From: Kitasatospora sp. NBC_00458
GTDB taxonomy: Bacteria > Actinomycetota > Actinomycetes > Streptomycetales > Streptomycetaceae
Reading direction: 5' to 3'
NCBI RefSeq assembly: GCF_036013975.1
Contig: NZ_CP107904.1
Location: 4,279,001-4,343,000, forward strand
Length of the DNA: 64,000 nucleotides
Positions within the stretch are counted from its first letter, which is position 1; every line of letters starts with the position of its first letter. The notes under the pieces were generated by a model. The model was not told where the DNA came from. It ran no database searches and saw nothing but the letters and a program-made list of their open reading frames with translations. A program made the position numbers and the translations under genes. Positions 7,965 through 15,724 of this stretch are shown here, one piece after another.

Positions 7965-9269
7965 ATGGCACCGCAGCTCCACCTGGACGTCGCACCGCCC
8001 GTCGCACCTGATCCGACATCACCTCCCGTGCCCCGCATGGCCCTCGCCACCGGCGTGGTGGCGCTCGGCGGGCTGCTGTTCGGCTTCGACACCGGCGTCA
8101 TCTCCGGCGCGCTGCTCTTCCTCAAGGACCAGCTGGCGCTGAACGCCTTCCAGGAGGGCGCGGTCATCTCCGCGCTGCTGCTCGGCGCGGCGGTCGGCGC
8201 GCTGGCAGGAGCCCGTCCGGCCGACCGCTACGGGCGCCGGAAGGCACTGATCGGCATCGCCGCCACGTTCACGGTCGGGCTGCTGCTCGCCTCGGTGGCG
8301 CCGGACTTCCCGACCCTGCTGGCGGCCCGGGCCGTCCTCGGCCTCGCGGTCGGCAGCGCGTCGACGATCGTCCCGCTCTACCTCGCGGAGATCGCGCCGC
8401 CGGGACTGCGCGGGCGGATGATCACCGTCAACCAGATCCTGCTGACGGTGGGCATCCTGGTGTCCTACCTGGTGAACCTGGCCTTCGCGGACGGCGGCAA
8501 CTGGCGGGCGATGTTCGCGGTCGGGCTGGTGCCGTCCGTGGCGATGCTGATCGGGACGCTGTTCATCCCGGAGACCCCCGCCTGGCTGGACGGCCGCACC
8601 CGGACGGTGCGGACCGACCGGCCGCGGGCACTGCTCACCACCCCGGGGGCACGGGCCGCGCTGGTCATCGGCGTGACACTGGCGGCGGTGCAGCAGTTCG
8701 GCGGGATCAACTCGATCATCTACTACGCGCCGAGCATCATGGCCCGGGCCGGACTGCCGGCCACCGACTCGATCGGCTACTCGGTGGCGATCGGCACGGT
8801 GAACGTGCTGCTCACGATCGCCGCGATCCCGCTGATCGACCGGGTCGGACGGAGGCCGCTGCTGCTGTGGTCCCTCGGCGGCATGGCGGTGTCGCTGGTG
8901 GCGCTGGGCGTGGCGCTCGGACCGGGACAGTCCGGGCCGGTGGCGAACGCGGTCGCGCTGGTCGCGATGACGTCGTACGTGGGGGCGTTCGCGATCGGGC
9001 TGGGGCCGGTGTTCTGGATCCTGGCGGCCGAGATCTTCCCGCCCGAGTCACGGGCGCGCGGGACGGGCCTGTGCGCGCTGGTCAACTGGGCGGCCAACTT
9101 CGTGGTCGGCCAGGCCTTCCTGCCCACGGCGGACGCGGTGGGCGAGCGGTGGGTGTTCTGGTTCTTCGCCACGGTGTCGCTGGGGGCGGTGCTGTTCGTG
9201 GCACGCCGGGTGCCGGAGACGAAGAACCGCTCGCTCGGGGACATCCAGCAGGCACTGGCCGCCCGATGA
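7965..9269 (+). CDS. Sugar porter family MFS transporter
   Basis: 434 residues from ATG 7965 with AGGAGGGGG upstream. Sugar porter signatures are present: GGLLFGFDTGVISGALLFL in helix 1, DRYGRRKALI between helices 2 and 3, PLYLAEIAPPGLRGRM, FIPETPAWL in the central loop, QQFGGINSIIYYAP in helix 7, DRVGRRPLLL, and PETKNRSL at the end. These proteins import hexoses, pentoses or polyols with protons (XylE/GalP-like). The central cytoplasmic loop is shorter than usual. It follows the transaldolase-like gene after 95 bp and may be part of the same transcript. The last base overlaps the next small ORF. Confidence 0.92.
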   Translation: MAPQLHLDVAPPVAPDPTSPPVPRMALATGVVALGGLLFGFDTGVISGALLFLKDQLALNAFQEGAVISALLLGAAVGALAGARPADRYGRRKALIGIAATFTVGLLLASVAPDFPTLLAARAVLGLAVGSASTIVPLYLAEIAPPGLRGRMITVNQILLTVGILVSYLVNLAFADGGNWRAMFAVGLVPSVAMLIGTLFIPETPAWLDGRTRTVRTDRPRALLTTPGARAALVIGVTLAAVQQFGGINSIIYYAPSIMARAGLPATDSIGYSVAIGTVNVLLTIAAIPLIDRVGRRPLLLWSLGGMAVSLVALGVALGPGQSGPVANAVALVAMTSYVGAFAIGLGPVFWILAAEIFPPESRARGTGLCALVNWAANFVVGQAFLPTADAVGERWVFWFFATVSLGAVLFVARRVPETKNRSLGDIQQALAAR

Positions 9270-9385
9270 GCGCGGCCGGGGAGCAGCGGCCCGCACCGCT
9301 CGCGGACGGTTCGACCCTCCTGGCCCGCTGGCGCGCCGGCCTTCCGCCGCCGCCCGCGCCACCGCAGCCCGAGGAGGACGAGTGA
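9266..9385 (+). CDS. Small coupled ORF, 39 residues, unknown
   Basis: The ATG overlaps the sugar-porter stop (ATGA) and the frame is open for 39 codons (MSAAGEQRPAPLADGSTLLARWRAG then a Pro/Glu-rich end PQPEEDE) before a strong terminator that starts in its stop codon. A hydrophilic protein with no recognised domain. Coupling and the position just before the terminator favour real translation. No function can be given. Confidence 0.5.
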   Translation: MSAAGEQRPAPLADGSTLLARWRAGLPPPPAPPQPEEDE

Positions 9386-9423
9386 CAGGCAGGCCCCGCC
9401 CCGTCCGGGCGGGGCCTGCCTGT
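9385..9423 (+). terminator. Terminator of the VOC-MFS-sugar porter operon
   Basis: A perfect 17-bp stem (ACAGGCAGGCCCCGCCC at 9385-9401 with its complement at 9407-9423) and a 5-nt loop. There is no long T tract, as usual for actinomycetes. Confidence 0.8.
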
Positions 9424-9589
9424 CCGGGCTTCCGGCGTCAGCGTCACGGCCCCGGCCCCGGCCCCGGGGAGCGCAGCCGACACGGCAACGGCGGAGAAAG
9501 GTCTCCCGCCCGCACGACATCCTGACGTCTCGCGTAGTCATGAGGGGTATGCACGGGGATCACAGCACAACGGAACGGGCGGCGACCGA

Positions 9590-10096
9590 GTGAAGTCAGC
9601 ACAGGAGGACGAGTACCTGGCATTCGTGGCCGCGAGGGCGAAGGCGCTGTACCGCTCGGCGTACGTCCTCGCGGCCGGTGACGCCCATCTCGCCGAGGAC
9701 CTGGTCCAGGAGACCCTCAGCCGGGTGTACGTGCACTGGAAGCGGGTGTCCGGAGCGGACAACCCGGCGGCATACGCCCAGACGGTCCTGGTCCGCGCCT
9801 TCCTCAGCCTGCGGCGACGGCGGAGCACCGGCGAGCGCCCCGTCGGGACCATGCCCGACGGTGCGGCGGCCGGTCCGGACACCGCACTGCGGCTCACCCT
9901 GCTGGACGCGCTCGCCCAACTGCCGCCCCGCGACCGGGCGGTACTGCTGCTGCGCTACTGGGAGGACCGCAGCATCGAGGAGACCGCCGGGATGCTCAGG
10001 CTGAGCAGCAGCGCGGTCCGCTCCCAGGGCACCCGGGCACTCGGCAGACTGCGCGCGCTGCTCGGCGACAGCCTGTCCGACCTCGTCCCGCACTGA
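9590..10096 (+). CDS. SigE-family (ECF) RNA polymerase sigma factor
   Basis: 168 residues from GTG 9590. Region 2 is YLAFVAARAKALYRSAYVLAAGDAHLAEDLVQETLSRVYVHW; region 4 is LAQLPPRDRAVLLLRYWEDRSIEETAGMLRLSSSAVRSQGTRALGRLRALL. This is the SigE-type group common in Streptomyces (short ECF sigma factors, around 170 residues). The gene is followed after 80 bp by a single-pass membrane protein that is probably its regulator. No target promoter can be named. Confidence 0.92.
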   Translation: MKSAQEDEYLAFVAARAKALYRSAYVLAAGDAHLAEDLVQETLSRVYVHWKRVSGADNPAAYAQTVLVRAFLSLRRRRSTGERPVGTMPDGAAAGPDTALRLTLLDALAQLPPRDRAVLLLRYWEDRSIEETAGMLRLSSSAVRSQGTRALGRLRALLGDSLSDLVPH

Positions 10097-10176
10097 GCAC
10101 CGGTGCCGGTGCCGGTGCACGCGGGTCAGAGCCGCTACGAAGCCCCCATCAGCGACAGAACAAGGTGACCGCCAGC

Positions 10177-10980
10177 ATGCCGTTCGAAGCAGACCTCGCA
10201 CACGCCCTGGACCGCACGACCGAATCACTCGAACCCGACATCACCACGTTCCTGAGCGGAGCCGTCGAGCGCGGGCGGAGCCGCCGGCGCAGGCGCCGTG
10301 CCGGCGTAGCCGCCGGGGTCGGTGTCTGCGCCGCGATCGCGGCGGCCGCCCTGGTGATCCCCGGCACGATCGCGGGGATGCGCTCCTCGGGGTCCGACAT
10401 CGAGCCGGCGGCGCAGGCGATGCCCCGGACCGCGATCAGCGACACCCAGATGATCCAGGCGCTGGAACAGACGCTCCCCGGGGGCCGGTTCAGCCAGGTG
10501 ACCGGACAGAGCAACAACCCCGCCGACCCGTCCGCCGGGTACGTCGCCAACGCCGGTCTGGTCGTCGACGACGGTCAGGGCGCCGCGTACGTCGGGGTCT
10601 CGGCCGTGCGGCTCAAGCTGCCGCTCCGGGACGGCGACGGACTGAGCTGCGAGCGGACACCCCCGCGCGCCAAGGGTGACACCTGCAAGGTGAGCGAACT
10701 GCCGAGCAGCGCCGCGGTACCCGGCGGGGCCCTGGTGATGTCGGAACAGAACGCAGCCGAACACCCGGCCCGTGCCGACACCGCCCGCCGCTGGACGATC
10801 ACGGTCACCCTGAAGTCGACCGGTGCGCAGCTCCAGTTGGTGGAGTGGAACAGCACCGGCGGCGGCAGTGACGGCACGACGCCGAAGCCGACCCGTGCCA
10901 CTCCCCCGCTCACCGAGCAGCAGGTGGTGGCCGCACTCACCGGCCCCGTCTGGGCACCGATCCTCGGCGCCGTCGGCTGA
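10177..10980 (+). CDS. Single-pass membrane protein, probable sigma-factor partner
   Basis: 267 residues from ATG 10177, which has AAGGTGA 8 nt upstream; GTG 10165 is in frame but lacks such a site. It has a cytoplasmic N-terminal ~40 residues ending in an Arg-rich stop (RGRSRRRRRRAG), one transmembrane helix (~residues 43-64) and an extracellular domain of ~200 residues with two cysteines (SCERTPP, DTCKVSEL). This layout and its place after a SigE-type sigma gene suggest an anti-sigma or signal-sensing role, but no zinc-binding anti-sigma motif is seen, so the function is inferred from context only. Confidence 0.6.
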   Translation: MPFEADLAHALDRTTESLEPDITTFLSGAVERGRSRRRRRRAGVAAGVGVCAAIAAAALVIPGTIAGMRSSGSDIEPAAQAMPRTAISDTQMIQALEQTLPGGRFSQVTGQSNNPADPSAGYVANAGLVVDDGQGAAYVGVSAVRLKLPLRDGDGLSCERTPPRAKGDTCKVSELPSSAAVPGGALVMSEQNAAEHPARADTARRWTITVTLKSTGAQLQLVEWNSTGGGSDGTTPKPTRATPPLTEQQVVAALTGPVWAPILGAVG

Positions 10981-11004
10981 CCCCCAGGACTGACCGTTGA
11001 ACGA

Positions 11005-11039
11005 CGATGGCCCTGACCGACAACCGGTCAGGGCCATCG
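11005..11039. terminator. Bidirectional terminator
   Basis: A 15-bp perfect stem (CGATGGCCCTGACCG with its complement) and 5-nt loop between the membrane protein (plus) and the first DUF397 gene (minus). A close relative of this hairpin follows two of the other DUF397 genes (11667-11699 and 12020-12048). Confidence 0.8.
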
Positions 11040-11051
11040 GAGCGCGGCTAC

Positions 11052-11261
11052 TCAGACCTCACCGAACTCGCCGGACCGGAGAGCGGTGAGGAAGGAAGCG
11101 AAGGCATCGGCCGGGAAGAGAAGAGTCGGCCCGTGAGGATCCTTCGAGTCACGGACAGGAACGAGGCCGGGGAAGTCAGGGGCGACTTCGACGCAGTTCC
11201 CGCCGTTCTGGCTGTACGTACTCTTGCGCCACCGGACAGTGGCGAGGTCGACGCTCGTCAT
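11052..11261 (-). CDS. DUF397 protein, copy A
   Basis: 69 residues from ATG 11261 (MTSVDLATVRWRKSTYSQNGGNCVEV...PVRDSKDP...FPADAFASFLTALRSGEF). DUF397 proteins are small partners of XRE/DUF5753 regulators in Streptomyces; some such pairs affect development or antibiotic production. An in-frame upstream start (11300) would add a segment that looks untranslated. It is nearly identical to copies B and C, showing recent tandem duplication. Confidence 0.88.
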   Translation of the reverse strand: MTSVDLATVRWRKSTYSQNGGNCVEVAPDFPGLVPVRDSKDPHGPTLLFPADAFASFLTALRSGEFGEV

Positions 11262-11361
11262 GCGATAGCCCTTCCACAAGGGAGTCGGTCCCACCACCAC
11301 TCACGGTACGCACGCCAGACGACCGGGTGAACCCCCGAACCGGCCGTCGCAGCGCGACAGC

Positions 11362-11571
11362 TCAGACCTCGCCGAACTCGCCAGCCCGGACTGCGGCAAG
11401 GAAGGAGGCGAAGGCATCGGCCGGGAAGAGGAGAGCCGGCCCGTGAGGATCCTTCGAGTCACGGACAGGAACGAGGCCGGGGAAGCCGGGGGCGACTTCG
11501 ACGCAGTTCCCGCCGTTTCCGCTGTACGTGCTCTTGCGCCACAGGACAGTGGCAAGGTCAACGCTCGTCAT
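11362..11571 (-). CDS. DUF397 protein, copy B
   Basis: 69 residues from ATG 11571, differing from copy A at about ten positions (WRKSTYSGNGGNCVEVAPGFPG). Unlike copies A, C and D it is not followed by the conserved GGCCCTGACC hairpin: the sequence between its stop and copy A lacks the stem, so transcription may run on into copy A. Confidence 0.88.
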   Translation of the reverse strand: MTSVDLATVLWRKSTYSGNGGNCVEVAPGFPGLVPVRDSKDPHGPALLFPADAFASFLAAVRAGEFGEV

Positions 11572-11666
11572 GCGACAGCCTTTCCACAAGGGAGTTGGCC
11601 CCGTCACCACCTACGGTACGTGCGCCGAACGGCCCGGGTGAAGCCCTGAACCCACCGCTGAACGAC

Positions 11667-11699
11667 GATGGCCCTGACCGCCGACTGGTCAGGGCCATC
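11667..11699 (-). terminator. Terminator after DUF397 copy C
   Basis: A 13-bp perfect stem GATGGCCCTGACC / GGTCAGGGCCATC with a 7-nt loop, a near-copy of the hairpin at 11005-11039. Confidence 0.75.
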
Positions 11700-11712
11700 A
11701 GAGCGCGACTAC

Positions 11713-11922
11713 TCAGACCGCACCGAACTCGCCAGCCTGGACGGCGGCGAGGAAGGAGCGCCAGGCCTCGGCCCGAAAGACGAGCGCCGGACCGGACACG
11801 TCCTTGGAGTCACGGACGGGCGCCAGCTCGCTGAAGCCGATCGCCATCTCAACGCAGTTCCCGCCCTGCTGGCTGTACGTACTCTTGCGCCACCGGACAG
11901 TGGCGAGGTCGACGCTCGTCAT
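11713..11922 (-). CDS. DUF397 protein, copy C
   Basis: 69 residues from ATG 11922. The N-terminal half matches copy A (WRKSTYSQQGGNCVEM) but the C-terminal half is diverged (FSELAPVRDSKDVSGPALVFRAEAWRSFLAAVQAGEF). The ~80 bp upstream of its start match the region upstream of copy A almost base for base, so the duplicated unit includes the promoter region. Confidence 0.88.
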   Translation of the reverse strand: MTSVDLATVRWRKSTYSQQGGNCVEMAIGFSELAPVRDSKDVSGPALVFRAEAWRSFLAAVQAGEFGAV

Positions 11923-12019
11923 GCGATAGCCCTTCCACAAGGGAGTCGGTCCCACCACCACTCACGGTACGCGCGCCAAACGACCGGGTGAACCCCCGAA
12001 CCAGCCGACGAGCGGCAAT

Positions 12020-12048
12020 GGCCCCTGACCGGCAACCGGTCAGGGGCC
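12020..12048 (-). terminator. Terminator after DUF397 copy D
   Basis: A 13-bp perfect stem GGCCCCTGACCGG / CCGGTCAGGGGCC with a 3-nt loop, related to the hairpins after copies A and C. Confidence 0.75.
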
Positions 12049-12064
12049 CTCGGAGCACGGCTTA

Positions 12065-12280
12065 TCAGACCCCGCCGAACTCGCCAGCTCGGAGAGCGGC
12101 GAGGAAGGAAGCGAAGGCATCGGCCGCGAAGAGGAGCGCCGGGCCCTCGGGGTCCTTCGAGTCACGGACAGGGACAAGACCAGGGAAGTCTGCGGTGATC
12201 TCGACGCACGTACCCCCGTTGTCGCTGTACGTCGACTTGAACCAGGAAGCACGAGACAGGTCTTCGAGTCGGAGCGTCAT
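12065..12280 (-). CDS. DUF397 protein, copy D (paired with XRE regulator)
   Basis: 71 residues from ATG 12280, which overlaps the stop of the XRE gene (ATGA). Sequence MTLRLEDLSRASWFKSTYSDNGGTCVEITADFPG...AADAFASFLAALRAGEF is typical DUF397. This is the member translationally coupled to the regulator and so probably the original partner; copies A-C downstream look like later duplicates. Confidence 0.9.
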   Translation of the reverse strand: MTLRLEDLSRASWFKSTYSDNGGTCVEITADFPGLVPVRDSKDPEGPALLFAADAFASFLAALRAGEFGGV

Positions 12281-13107
12281 AGAGCCAATTCCTCCCGCGC
12301 TTTACGGACCATCGCTTGGGAAGCCCGCTTCGACAGCGCTTCCACCTGCAAACGATGGTAGTCCTCCTCCCAAGCGGCGACGGCGCCAGGCGTCCGCATG
12401 ACATAGCCACGTTCAAGCGACTCGGAGTAGCCGACGACACTCCGGTCCGCGAAGGTCAGGAGCGTCATCGAGACCCGGAAGGGAGCCTCCTCCGCAAGAC
12501 TGAACGGCGAGATCTGGAGGATGATCCTCGGATTTGCGAACGAATCCTCCAGATGGGCGAGTTGATCATGCATCACGGCGACTCCCCCTATCGGCCGACG
12601 GATGCAGCTCTCATCCAGTACCGCATGGAGCATGGGGGGCTCTGGCCGCTGGAGCAGCCTCTGTCGGTTGGCGAGAAACTTGAGCCGCTCATCGGCCTGG
12701 CCCTTGGTAATCCGCCCGCGACGGACCGCAGCCGCTGCCAATGCCGCTGCGTACGATCCGGTCTGAAGCAGACCAGGGACGATGTTCGCCTCGAAGACTC
12801 TAATCTGGGCGGCCCGCGACTCCTGGGCAGCATGTTCTGGGAACCCGTCCAGCAGGGCAGCTGCCTTTAGGCCCCACCACATCGTCTCCAACGTGCCCTC
12901 AGCACCCAGCACTTCATCGCACTTCTGTGCGAAGTCACGCGTAGGGGATTTCAGGGCTGTTTCTACAGCCGAGATGTGGGTGTCCGAGTAGCCGATCAGC
13001 CCACCTAGTTGGTCTTGCGTCAGTCCAAGATGTTCCCTTGACGTGCGGAGACGTCGACCGAAAGCAGCGCGAGGTGACGACTGAGGATCAAGCTTCTTCC
13101 GGTTCAA
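12277..13107 (-). CDS. XRE family regulator with DUF5753 domain
   Basis: 276 residues from TTG 13107, chosen because AGGGAG lies 7 nt upstream; the frame stays open to another TTG at 13179 without a good ribosome site. Residues FGRRLRTSREHLGLTQDQLGGLIGYSDTHISAVETALKSPT form the XRE helix-turn-helix; the rest (VPGLLQTGSYAAALA, RQRLLQRPEPPMLHAVLDESCIRRPIGG, FRVSMTLLTFADRSVVGYSESLERGYV) is DUF5753. These regulators usually act with a DUF397 protein encoded next to them, as here with copy D. The codon use is slightly less GC-biased than that of neighbouring genes. Confidence 0.9.
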   Translation of the reverse strand: MNRKKLDPQSSPRAAFGRRLRTSREHLGLTQDQLGGLIGYSDTHISAVETALKSPTRDFAQKCDEVLGAEGTLETMWWGLKAAALLDGFPEHAAQESRAAQIRVFEANIVPGLLQTGSYAAALAAAAVRRGRITKGQADERLKFLANRQRLLQRPEPPMLHAVLDESCIRRPIGGVAVMHDQLAHLEDSFANPRIILQISPFSLAEEAPFRVSMTLLTFADRSVVGYSESLERGYVMRTPGAVAAWEEDYHRLQVEALSKRASQAMVRKAREELAL

Positions 13108-13236
13108 GGAGCTTCTCCCTATTCCTCTTTGCCAGCTGGGAAGTTGAGGATCTAGCCATCGTACGGGAGCGTAAGCCAACCTGGATACACGCCGTGATGC
13201 TCAGAGAGCACAGAGCAACCTTCCCTGGAGGCCCCC

Positions 13237-13491
13237 ATGCCCAGCTGCCCCCGTATGCCCGCGTACACCCCGGCCGTCGGCGAAGTGGTGCGCGACCTCG
13301 GCCACCGCGCCCCCACCGGCGGGGTCGTCGAAGGGGTCTACATGGACACCCTCAACGGCCTCGCCTACCTCCGCCACGAGGCCGGCGGGTGCGAGTGGAC
13401 CACCAAGCCCGAGCACGTCCAGGCCCTCCCCCAGCCCCGCTACCTCACCGTCCAGCAGCCCAGCCGGCCGCGCGCCAACGACCGGGCGTGA
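13237..13491 (+). CDS. Small hypothetical protein
   Basis: 84 residues from ATG 13237 with GGAGG nearby; ATG 13255 is an alternative. Sequence around VGEVVRDLGHRAPTGGVVEGVYMDTLNGLAYLRHEAGGCEWTTKPEHVQ resembles small soluble proteins found near XRE/DUF397 loci in streptomycetes. No catalytic motif is seen. Its stop overlaps the GTG of the next gene. Confidence 0.65.
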   Translation: MPSCPRMPAYTPAVGEVVRDLGHRAPTGGVVEGVYMDTLNGLAYLRHEAGGCEWTTKPEHVQALPQPRYLTVQQPSRPRANDRA

Positions 13492-13712
13492 ACCGGGCGT
13501 TCAAGCTGGTCGCCACCGCCGTCGGCGTCCCCGCCCTGAGCGCCCTCGCCGCCACCGCCGTCTGCTGGCCGATCCACGACGGGCCGCTCGGACCCCAGCT
13601 CCTGATCTTCGGCCTCATCCTCGCCACCGGCATCAGCGCGGGCCTGCCCGCCTGCTTCGCCTGGCTCTCACCCGACGAAGCCGACGGCACCGACGCCGAC
13701 CCCACCCCCTGA
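13488..13712 (+). CDS. Small two-helix membrane protein
   Basis: 74 residues from GTG 13488 (GTGA overlap with the previous stop). Two hydrophobic segments, VGVPALSALAATAVCW and LLIFGLILATGISAGLPACFAWL, predict a hairpin membrane protein with a short acidic tail. Function unknown; coupled to 13237-13491. Confidence 0.65.
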   Translation: MNRAFKLVATAVGVPALSALAATAVCWPIHDGPLGPQLLIFGLILATGISAGLPACFAWLSPDEADGTDADPTP

Positions 13713-13819
13713 ACTCCCGCGCGCCGGTGTGGTGCGGCGCACGGGAACCCCGGCCGGGCCCGCCGCCCCCAGCGCGGGCCCGGCCGGAACCACCCCAACC
13801 AACAACCCCGGAGGCCCCC

Positions 13820-14308
13820 TTGCTGCACCAACTCCCCGACATCCTGACCAACCCGCCCCGCCGCCGCCACGGCCACCAGGCCCTCATCCTCAACCGCGAC
13901 GGCGCCCTCCTCCTCATCGGCCGCTCCCACACCTCCGGCCTCCACCTCCCCGGCGGCGACGCCGAACGCGACGAACTCCCCCACCTCGCCGCCCGCCGAC
14001 ACACCGAGACCCAGACCGGCCTCGTCCTCCCCCTCCGCTCGATCCTCGCCACCGACCACACCGAAGCCGCCCTCCTCCCCGAAGCCCTCACCTTCATCCA
14101 CTGGGGCGGCCGCCTCACCTCCGCACAGGAAGGCATCGTCGCCCGCCACCGCCCGCCCCACACCGTCACCGCCGTCCACTGGCTCCACCGCGCCCAACTC
14201 CTCGACGCCATGCCCCCCGACCACTACCGCCGCACCACCCAGGCCCTCGACGCCCTCACCAGAGGCGCCCACCTCCCCCTCCTCCTCCGCGGCACCCCCG
14301 CCGACTAG
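13820..14308 (+). CDS. NUDIX-like protein with degenerate NUDIX box
   Basis: 162 residues from TTG 13820, chosen because GGAGG (13810-13814) lies 5 nt upstream. The core HGHQALILNRDGALLLIGR...LHLPGGDAERDELPHLAARRHTETQTGL has the NUDIX fold layout. The box GX5EX7REUXEEXGU reads G.....E.......RHTETQTGL: the metal-binding Glu pair of REUXEE is changed to T and Q. Phosphohydrolase activity is therefore doubtful; it may be a sensor or binding protein. It lies third in a small plus-strand group with two coupled hypothetical genes. Confidence 0.7.
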   Translation: MLHQLPDILTNPPRRRHGHQALILNRDGALLLIGRSHTSGLHLPGGDAERDELPHLAARRHTETQTGLVLPLRSILATDHTEAALLPEALTFIHWGGRLTSAQEGIVARHRPPHTVTAVHWLHRAQLLDAMPPDHYRRTTQALDALTRGAHLPLLLRGTPAD

Positions 14309-14384
14309 CACGCAACGGCGCCGCCTGGGGACTGCCGGCACCCGGCAGCAGCTCGCATCGAGGTGCCGCCGGAGGCTCGCCGCC

Positions 14385-15560
14385 TCAGTCGCACAGGGCC
14401 GCCGTCTGCACCTGCGCCGCTCCCGGGCCCAGCGGGACGGGCACCTCGTCCTTCAGGTCCGCGCCGAGGTCGTAGACGTTGAGGGCCAGGACCAGCTGCC
14501 GCTCGCCGTCGACGGTGCTGAGCGACATGCTCGTGAAGCCGGGACCGCCCCCGTCGGTCGCCCAGGTGCTGACCCGCTTGGCGTCCGGGCCCGTGCCGCA
14601 GGCCACCTCCCTGCGCTGCACACCGAGTCCGTACGCCGGTCCACGGCCGAACTGCACCGTGGTCAACAGTTCACGCTGCTGGGCCGGGCGCAGCAGCCTG
14701 CCGCCGAACAGGGCCCGGTGGAACCGGGCCAGGTCGTCGACCGTGGAGATCATGGCACCGGCGGTCCAGTCGTACGACGGGCTGAACCTGGTCACGTCCC
14801 GACCCGTGAGGTCGTACCCGTGCAGGTGGGGGCCGCGGATGTCCGGGTCGGTCACCGGGAAGGAGGTGTTCCTGAGGCCGAGCGGGGCGAGGATCCGCCG
14901 GTGGATCTCGGAGGGCGCGCTGTGGTGGGTGACCGCCTCGATCACCAGCCCGGCGAGCAGGTAGTTGGTGTTGGAGTACGCCCAGCCGTCACCGGGCCGC
15001 TCGAACGACGGCGCGTGCCGGACCGCGCGGGCGATCACCTCCCGCGGGGTGTAGACGTAGCCCCACTCGTGGTGCTCCAGGTAGGGAGCGAAGAACTCCG
15101 GCTCGTCGGTGGGGTCGTAGATGCCCGAGGTGTGGTTGAGCAGGTGCCGGACGGTGATGGCGTCGCCGTCGTTGCCGTTGCCGCGGACCACGCCGGGCAG
15201 CCACTTCTCCACGCTGTCGTCGAGCGAGAGCCGCCCTTCGCCCTCCAGCTGCAGGAGCACCGTCGAGACGAACGACTTGGTGTTGCTGGCGATCCGGAAC
15301 CGCTGGTCCGGCCGGGCCCGCTCGCCGGTCGCGGTGTCGGCGAGCCCGGCCGCCGTCCGTGACTCCCGCTCCCCCTGCCTGGTGTACGCGACGGCGGCCG
15401 GGAAGCCGTCCGCGACCGTCTGCTCGACGGCCGCCCTGAGGCCGGCGGGCGGCGCGGCCGACGCCCGCTCCGCCGCCACCGCGGCCGTCGGGAGGAGTCC
15501 CGACACCGCCATCGCGCACATTCCCGCCACCAGTGCTGCGGCCCCCGCGCGTACCTTCAC
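14385..15560 (-). CDS. Exported serine hydrolase (D,D-peptidase/beta-lactamase fold)
   Basis: 391 residues from ATG 15560, with a Sec signal peptide (cleavage near ATAAVAAERA, residue ~30). SxxK is at residues 92-95 (ASNTKSF); YxN is in WAYSNTNYLLAG. The third motif is TDGGGPGF where family members of the Streptomyces R61 D,D-peptidase group usually have HTG, so the Asp is unusual. Likely acts outside the membrane on D-Ala-containing peptides or on esters. Two cysteines near the C-terminus (VACGTG, ALCD) could form a disulfide. It stands alone, 76 bp from the convergent NUDIX gene. Confidence 0.88.
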   Translation of the reverse strand: MKVRAGAAALVAGMCAMAVSGLLPTAAVAAERASAAPPAGLRAAVEQTVADGFPAAVAYTRQGERESRTAAGLADTATGERARPDQRFRIASNTKSFVSTVLLQLEGEGRLSLDDSVEKWLPGVVRGNGNDGDAITVRHLLNHTSGIYDPTDEPEFFAPYLEHHEWGYVYTPREVIARAVRHAPSFERPGDGWAYSNTNYLLAGLVIEAVTHHSAPSEIHRRILAPLGLRNTSFPVTDPDIRGPHLHGYDLTGRDVTRFSPSYDWTAGAMISTVDDLARFHRALFGGRLLRPAQQRELLTTVQFGRGPAYGLGVQRREVACGTGPDAKRVSTWATDGGGPGFTSMSLSTVDGERQLVLALNVYDLGADLKDEVPVPLGPGAAQVQTAALCD

Positions 15561-15724
15561 CGATCACTCCCGCGTTTCCGTTCCCCGTGCTGTTCCGCGT
15601 CCCAGCCTGCCGCGCCGCCGCCCCGGCCGCCCATCCTGCAGACGCCCGAGTTGGTACGGGGGCTGCCCCCACCCCCCTTCCTGCAGCCTGCACACGCCGC
15701 GGCAACCGGCCGGCCTCCCCGGGG

